From positions 44,314 through 108,313 of the forward strand of contig JAXDBS010000044.1 in assembly GCA_034678545.1 (NCBI GenBank): a DNA stretch of 64,000 nucleotides, written 5' to 3'. Shown one piece after another: positions 62,077 to 64,000 of the stretch (the first letter of the stretch is position 1; each line of letters opens with the position of its first letter). Both the position numbers and the translations under genes were made by a program. The notes beneath the pieces were generated by a model. It was not told the DNA's origin. It made no database searches and saw only the letters and a program-made list of their open reading frames with translations. The stretch is from UBA5614 sp034678545. GTDB taxonomy: Bacteria > Cloacimonadota > Cloacimonadia > Cloacimonadales > Cloacimonadaceae.

Positions 62077-63396
62077 TTATCCCGTGCAGGCCAGCTTGGC
62101 TGCGAAGGCTCCATCCATGAAGTGCTGAAAGGGAGTGGTCATAAGGTATCCCCTGTGCATATATTTTGCTGATGCTGTGGCCGCTGCTTTATCCAGTTTG
62201 AACCTGTCGTTTTTTTTTAGGAAAGATTCCACCATCAGCTGATTTTCCGGGGGATTCATCGTACAGGTGGAGTAAACCAGGCAGCCGCCTTTTTTGACAA
62301 AGCTTGCCGCATAATTCAGCGCCTTTTCCTGGATCCTGAGCAGATCTGCGATATTCTGATGATGCTGCCAGCGCAGGTCCGCCTTGCGGCCCAGCACGCC
62401 CCATCCCGAACAGGGGACATCCACCAGCACCCGATTGTAAGCTGGCGCCACCGGCCCGTAACTGAAAGCGTCCTGGACCACCAGTTTGATGTTTTCTAAC
62501 TGCAATCTTTCGATCGCCTGCTTGAGCAATTTCATTTTTGACGGAGACTTGTCCACGGCAATGACTTCCCCGGTGTTTTTCATCTTTTCCGCTATGTAGG
62601 TGCATTTGCCGCCCGGAGCGGCGAACAGGTCGAGTACTGACTCCCCGGGCTGGGGATCCAGCAACTCCACAATCAGCGCTGCAGAAGTGTCCTGCACTGA
62701 GAAGTAACCTTCCGAGAAAGCCACATCTTCCAGGGCGAGAAGCGCTTCTTCGCAGATCAAAATGTTGGGGCTGGCTTCCGATCCGGAGCACCTGATGCCC
62801 CGCTTCTCAAAATAATGCCTCAGCTTTATTGAGTCTGTGGCTATCGTGTTTACCCGTAGATGCAGCTTGGAAGGCTCGTTGAAATACATGGCCAGCATTT
62901 CTGTTTTTTCCTGCCCCCACAGTTCGATCCAGCTCCGTATCAGGTTCGGAGGGAAGGAATGCTCGACGGCAATGCGTTCCGCCGCGTCTCCGGGATACTT
63001 GACCTCGGGGTGCCTCTGATACGAACGCAGGACGGAATTAACAAAACTGCCGACAGGCTCTCCGTACAGCGATTTGGCCAAGTCCACGGTTTCATGGATG
63101 GCTGCATGGTCTGGCACGGAATCCATGAATTTGAGCTGATACAGGCCCATGTAGAGCAGAGCCCGTATCTTGACGTCGGTCTTGTCATATTTCGAGGGTT
63201 CCGTATACTGCCTGCAGATGTGATCGAGGTGGAGCTGATACTTGATAGTGCCTTTAACCAGCTGATAGAGCAGGGCAGAGTCATCCGAGCCTTGCGACCT
63301 GAGTTTCTTCGCTTTCTGGCGCAGGAGGCTGTCCGAATATTCCCTGTGCTTGAGAACCTTGGCTATGATCTCAAAGGCTTCCTGTCTGATGTTCAT
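62077..63396 (-). CDS. rsmB: 16S rRNA (cytosine-967-C5)-methyltransferase
   Basis: 439 residues. The N-terminal NusB-like RNA-binding domain (about 1-140) includes AFEIIAKVL and YQLVKGTIKYQLHLD. The catalytic domain has VLDLFAAPGGKCTYIA (SAM motif I), VDVPCSGWGVLGRKADLRW (motif IV Cys) and VYSTCTMNPPENQ (motif VI catalytic Cys). It begins directly next to the ruvA stop. Confidence 0.94.
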   Translation of the reverse strand: MNIRQEAFEIIAKVLKHREYSDSLLRQKAKKLRSQGSDDSALLYQLVKGTIKYQLHLDHICRQYTEPSKYDKTDVKIRALLYMGLYQLKFMDSVPDHAAIHETVDLAKSLYGEPVGSFVNSVLRSYQRHPEVKYPGDAAERIAVEHSFPPNLIRSWIELWGQEKTEMLAMYFNEPSKLHLRVNTIATDSIKLRHYFEKRGIRCSGSEASPNILICEEALLALEDVAFSEGYFSVQDTSAALIVELLDPQPGESVLDLFAAPGGKCTYIAEKMKNTGEVIAVDKSPSKMKLLKQAIERLQLENIKLVVQDAFSYGPVAPAYNRVLVDVPCSGWGVLGRKADLRWQHHQNIADLLRIQEKALNYAASFVKKGGCLVYSTCTMNPPENQLMVESFLKKNDRFKLDKAAATASAKYMHRGYLMTTPFQHFMDGAFAAKLACTG

Positions 63397-64000
63397 TTAT
63401 GGCTTCTTGTAAATGATTCTGATCACCTGCTTGATCTGCTGTTCGATCGGGAGTTTCTTATCTTCAGGGCTCAGCTTCGGCAGGGCGCTGTGCACGTCCT
63501 TGTATGAATAACCGAGTGCGATCAGGGCTTTTTCCACCTCCGCCAGGCCGAGATCTTGCACCGCCCTCTCCTTGGAATCCAGCAGATCGGCAAATTGGCC
63601 GATATTGTCCCTGAGCTCGACGATCAGGCGCTGCGCGGTTTTCTTCCCGATCCCGGGCACTTTGGCCAGCAGGCCTTCCTCTCCGCTCTGCACTGCTTTG
63701 ACAAACATCCCGATGTTCATGGATGAGATCAGAGACAGCGCGATCTTGGGTCCTATTCCCGAGATCGAGATCAGCTTTATGAACACGGCCTTTTCGGCCA
63801 CTGTTGCAAAGCCGTAAAGCTTGATCTCATCCTGGCTCAGGCTAAGATACAGGTGCGTGTGCAGCGAGCACTGATGATTCACCGCCGGCAGTTTTTCATA
63901 GGTGCTCAGCGGAATTTTCAGCTGGTAGCCGACTCCCTGCACATCCAGCACGGCGTCTGTCGGATTCTTCTCTTTCAGGATTCCGGATAAATAGTGTATC
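63397..64000 (-). CDS. ruvA: Holliday junction branch migration subunit RuvA (start just outside window)
   Basis: About 200 codons are visible. The frame extends past the GTG at 63951 up to the window edge, reading IHYLSGILKEKNPTD before AVLDVQGVGYQLKI, which matches the RuvA N terminus (MIGYLRG-like). Only one codon or so is missing. The HhH segments ISGIGPKIALSLIS and VPGIGKKTAQRLIVEL (DNA binding) and the C-terminal helical domain (about 150-200) that contacts RuvB are present. ruvB and ruvC are not in the window. Confidence 0.94.
   Translation of the reverse strand, partial: IHYLSGILKEKNPTDAVLDVQGVGYQLKIPLSTYEKLPAVNHQCSLHTHLYLSLSQDEIKLYGFATVAEKAVFIKLISISGIGPKIALSLISSMNIGMFVKAVQSGEEGLLAKVPGIGKKTAQRLIVELRDNIGQFADLLDSKERAVQDLGLAEVEKALIALGYSYKDVHSALPKLSPEDKKLPIEQQIKQVIRIIYKKP

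Noticed and set aside
1..64000. Insertion sequences, prophage, toxin-antitoxin or defence islands
   Set aside because: No transposase, integrase, restriction-modification, or short toxin/antitoxin gene pair was seen. Nearly all space is taken by recognisable housekeeping, metabolic or envelope genes.

Overview
The window looks like a chromosomal segment of a strictly anaerobic, Gram-negative, amino-acid-fermenting bacterium. My best guess is a member of Candidatus Cloacimonadota (a relative of Ca. Cloacimonas). The evidence is as follows. A class III (oxygen-sensitive) and a class II (B12-dependent) ribonucleotide reductase occur together. Phosphofructokinase is of the PPi type. A 3-keto-5-aminohexanoate cleavage enzyme of the lysine-fermentation type carries the expected metal and catalytic residues. 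A 1965-residue secreted gingipain-family protein has Ig-like, nidogen-like and FN3-like modules. Kdo transferase, heptosyltransferase and ExbB/ExbD/TonB indicate an LPS-bearing outer membrane. The taxonomic call is inference; no rRNA gene is present.

Layout. 1-1102: end of nrdD and nrdG. 1089-3477: a methyltransferase, a PHP phosphoesterase and a small membrane protein. 3679-8765: one long plus-strand run, serC, exbB, exbD, tonB, folP, cdaA, coaE. 8774-12004: PPi-phosphofructokinase (minus), dnaX (plus) and a TM1266-like ACT protein (minus). 12291-18188: the giant C25-type protein, closed by a strong terminator. 18335-26440: a GcvT-like gene facing a four-gene minus-strand operon (HcnA/HcnB/ferredoxin fusion, HcnC-like oxidase, queC, asparaginase), and a divergent MFS carrier. 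26446-30181: a lipoprotein, a two-domain parvulin chaperone, a palindromic repeat and dinB. 30316-38909: tRNA-Asp, kdtA, amrS, a NusG-II protein, miaB, yicC, a membrane protein, rnr, murI. 39172-49068: kce, nrdJ, a zinc-ribbon membrane protein, apbE, folE2, an M16 peptidase, an orphan dehydratase activator and a second PHP protein. 49151-53428: a fused nucleoside kinase, a YitT permease, a second palindromic repeat, tcdA, tatD. 53415-61412: a minus-strand surface-glycan locus (ABC exporter, four glycosyltransferases, ATP-grasp enzyme, CDP-glycerol-transferase-like protein) behind tRNA-Arg. 61492-64000: a PASTA protein, rsmB and ruvA.

Many genes are packed head to tail with 4-30 nt overlaps, so operons are long and functionally mixed. 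Themes that recur are folate and pterin chemistry (folP, folE2, GcvT-like), envelope construction (kdtA, murI, TonB system, glycan locus, PPIase), tRNA modification (miaB, queC, tcdA) and radical or corrinoid enzymes of anaerobes.

The observations most worth a second look are these. Two unrelated envelope genes (kdtA and the glycan-locus ABC exporter) each start 11-19 nt behind the intrinsic terminator of a tRNA gene. A palindromic element built from an 11-mer occurs twice. The C25 protein lacks the expected catalytic histidine. The fused Hcn-type dehydrogenase operon has an unknown substrate. An ATP-grasp enzyme is embedded in the glycan locus. I did not find a CRISPR array, transposase, prophage or recognisable defence system.
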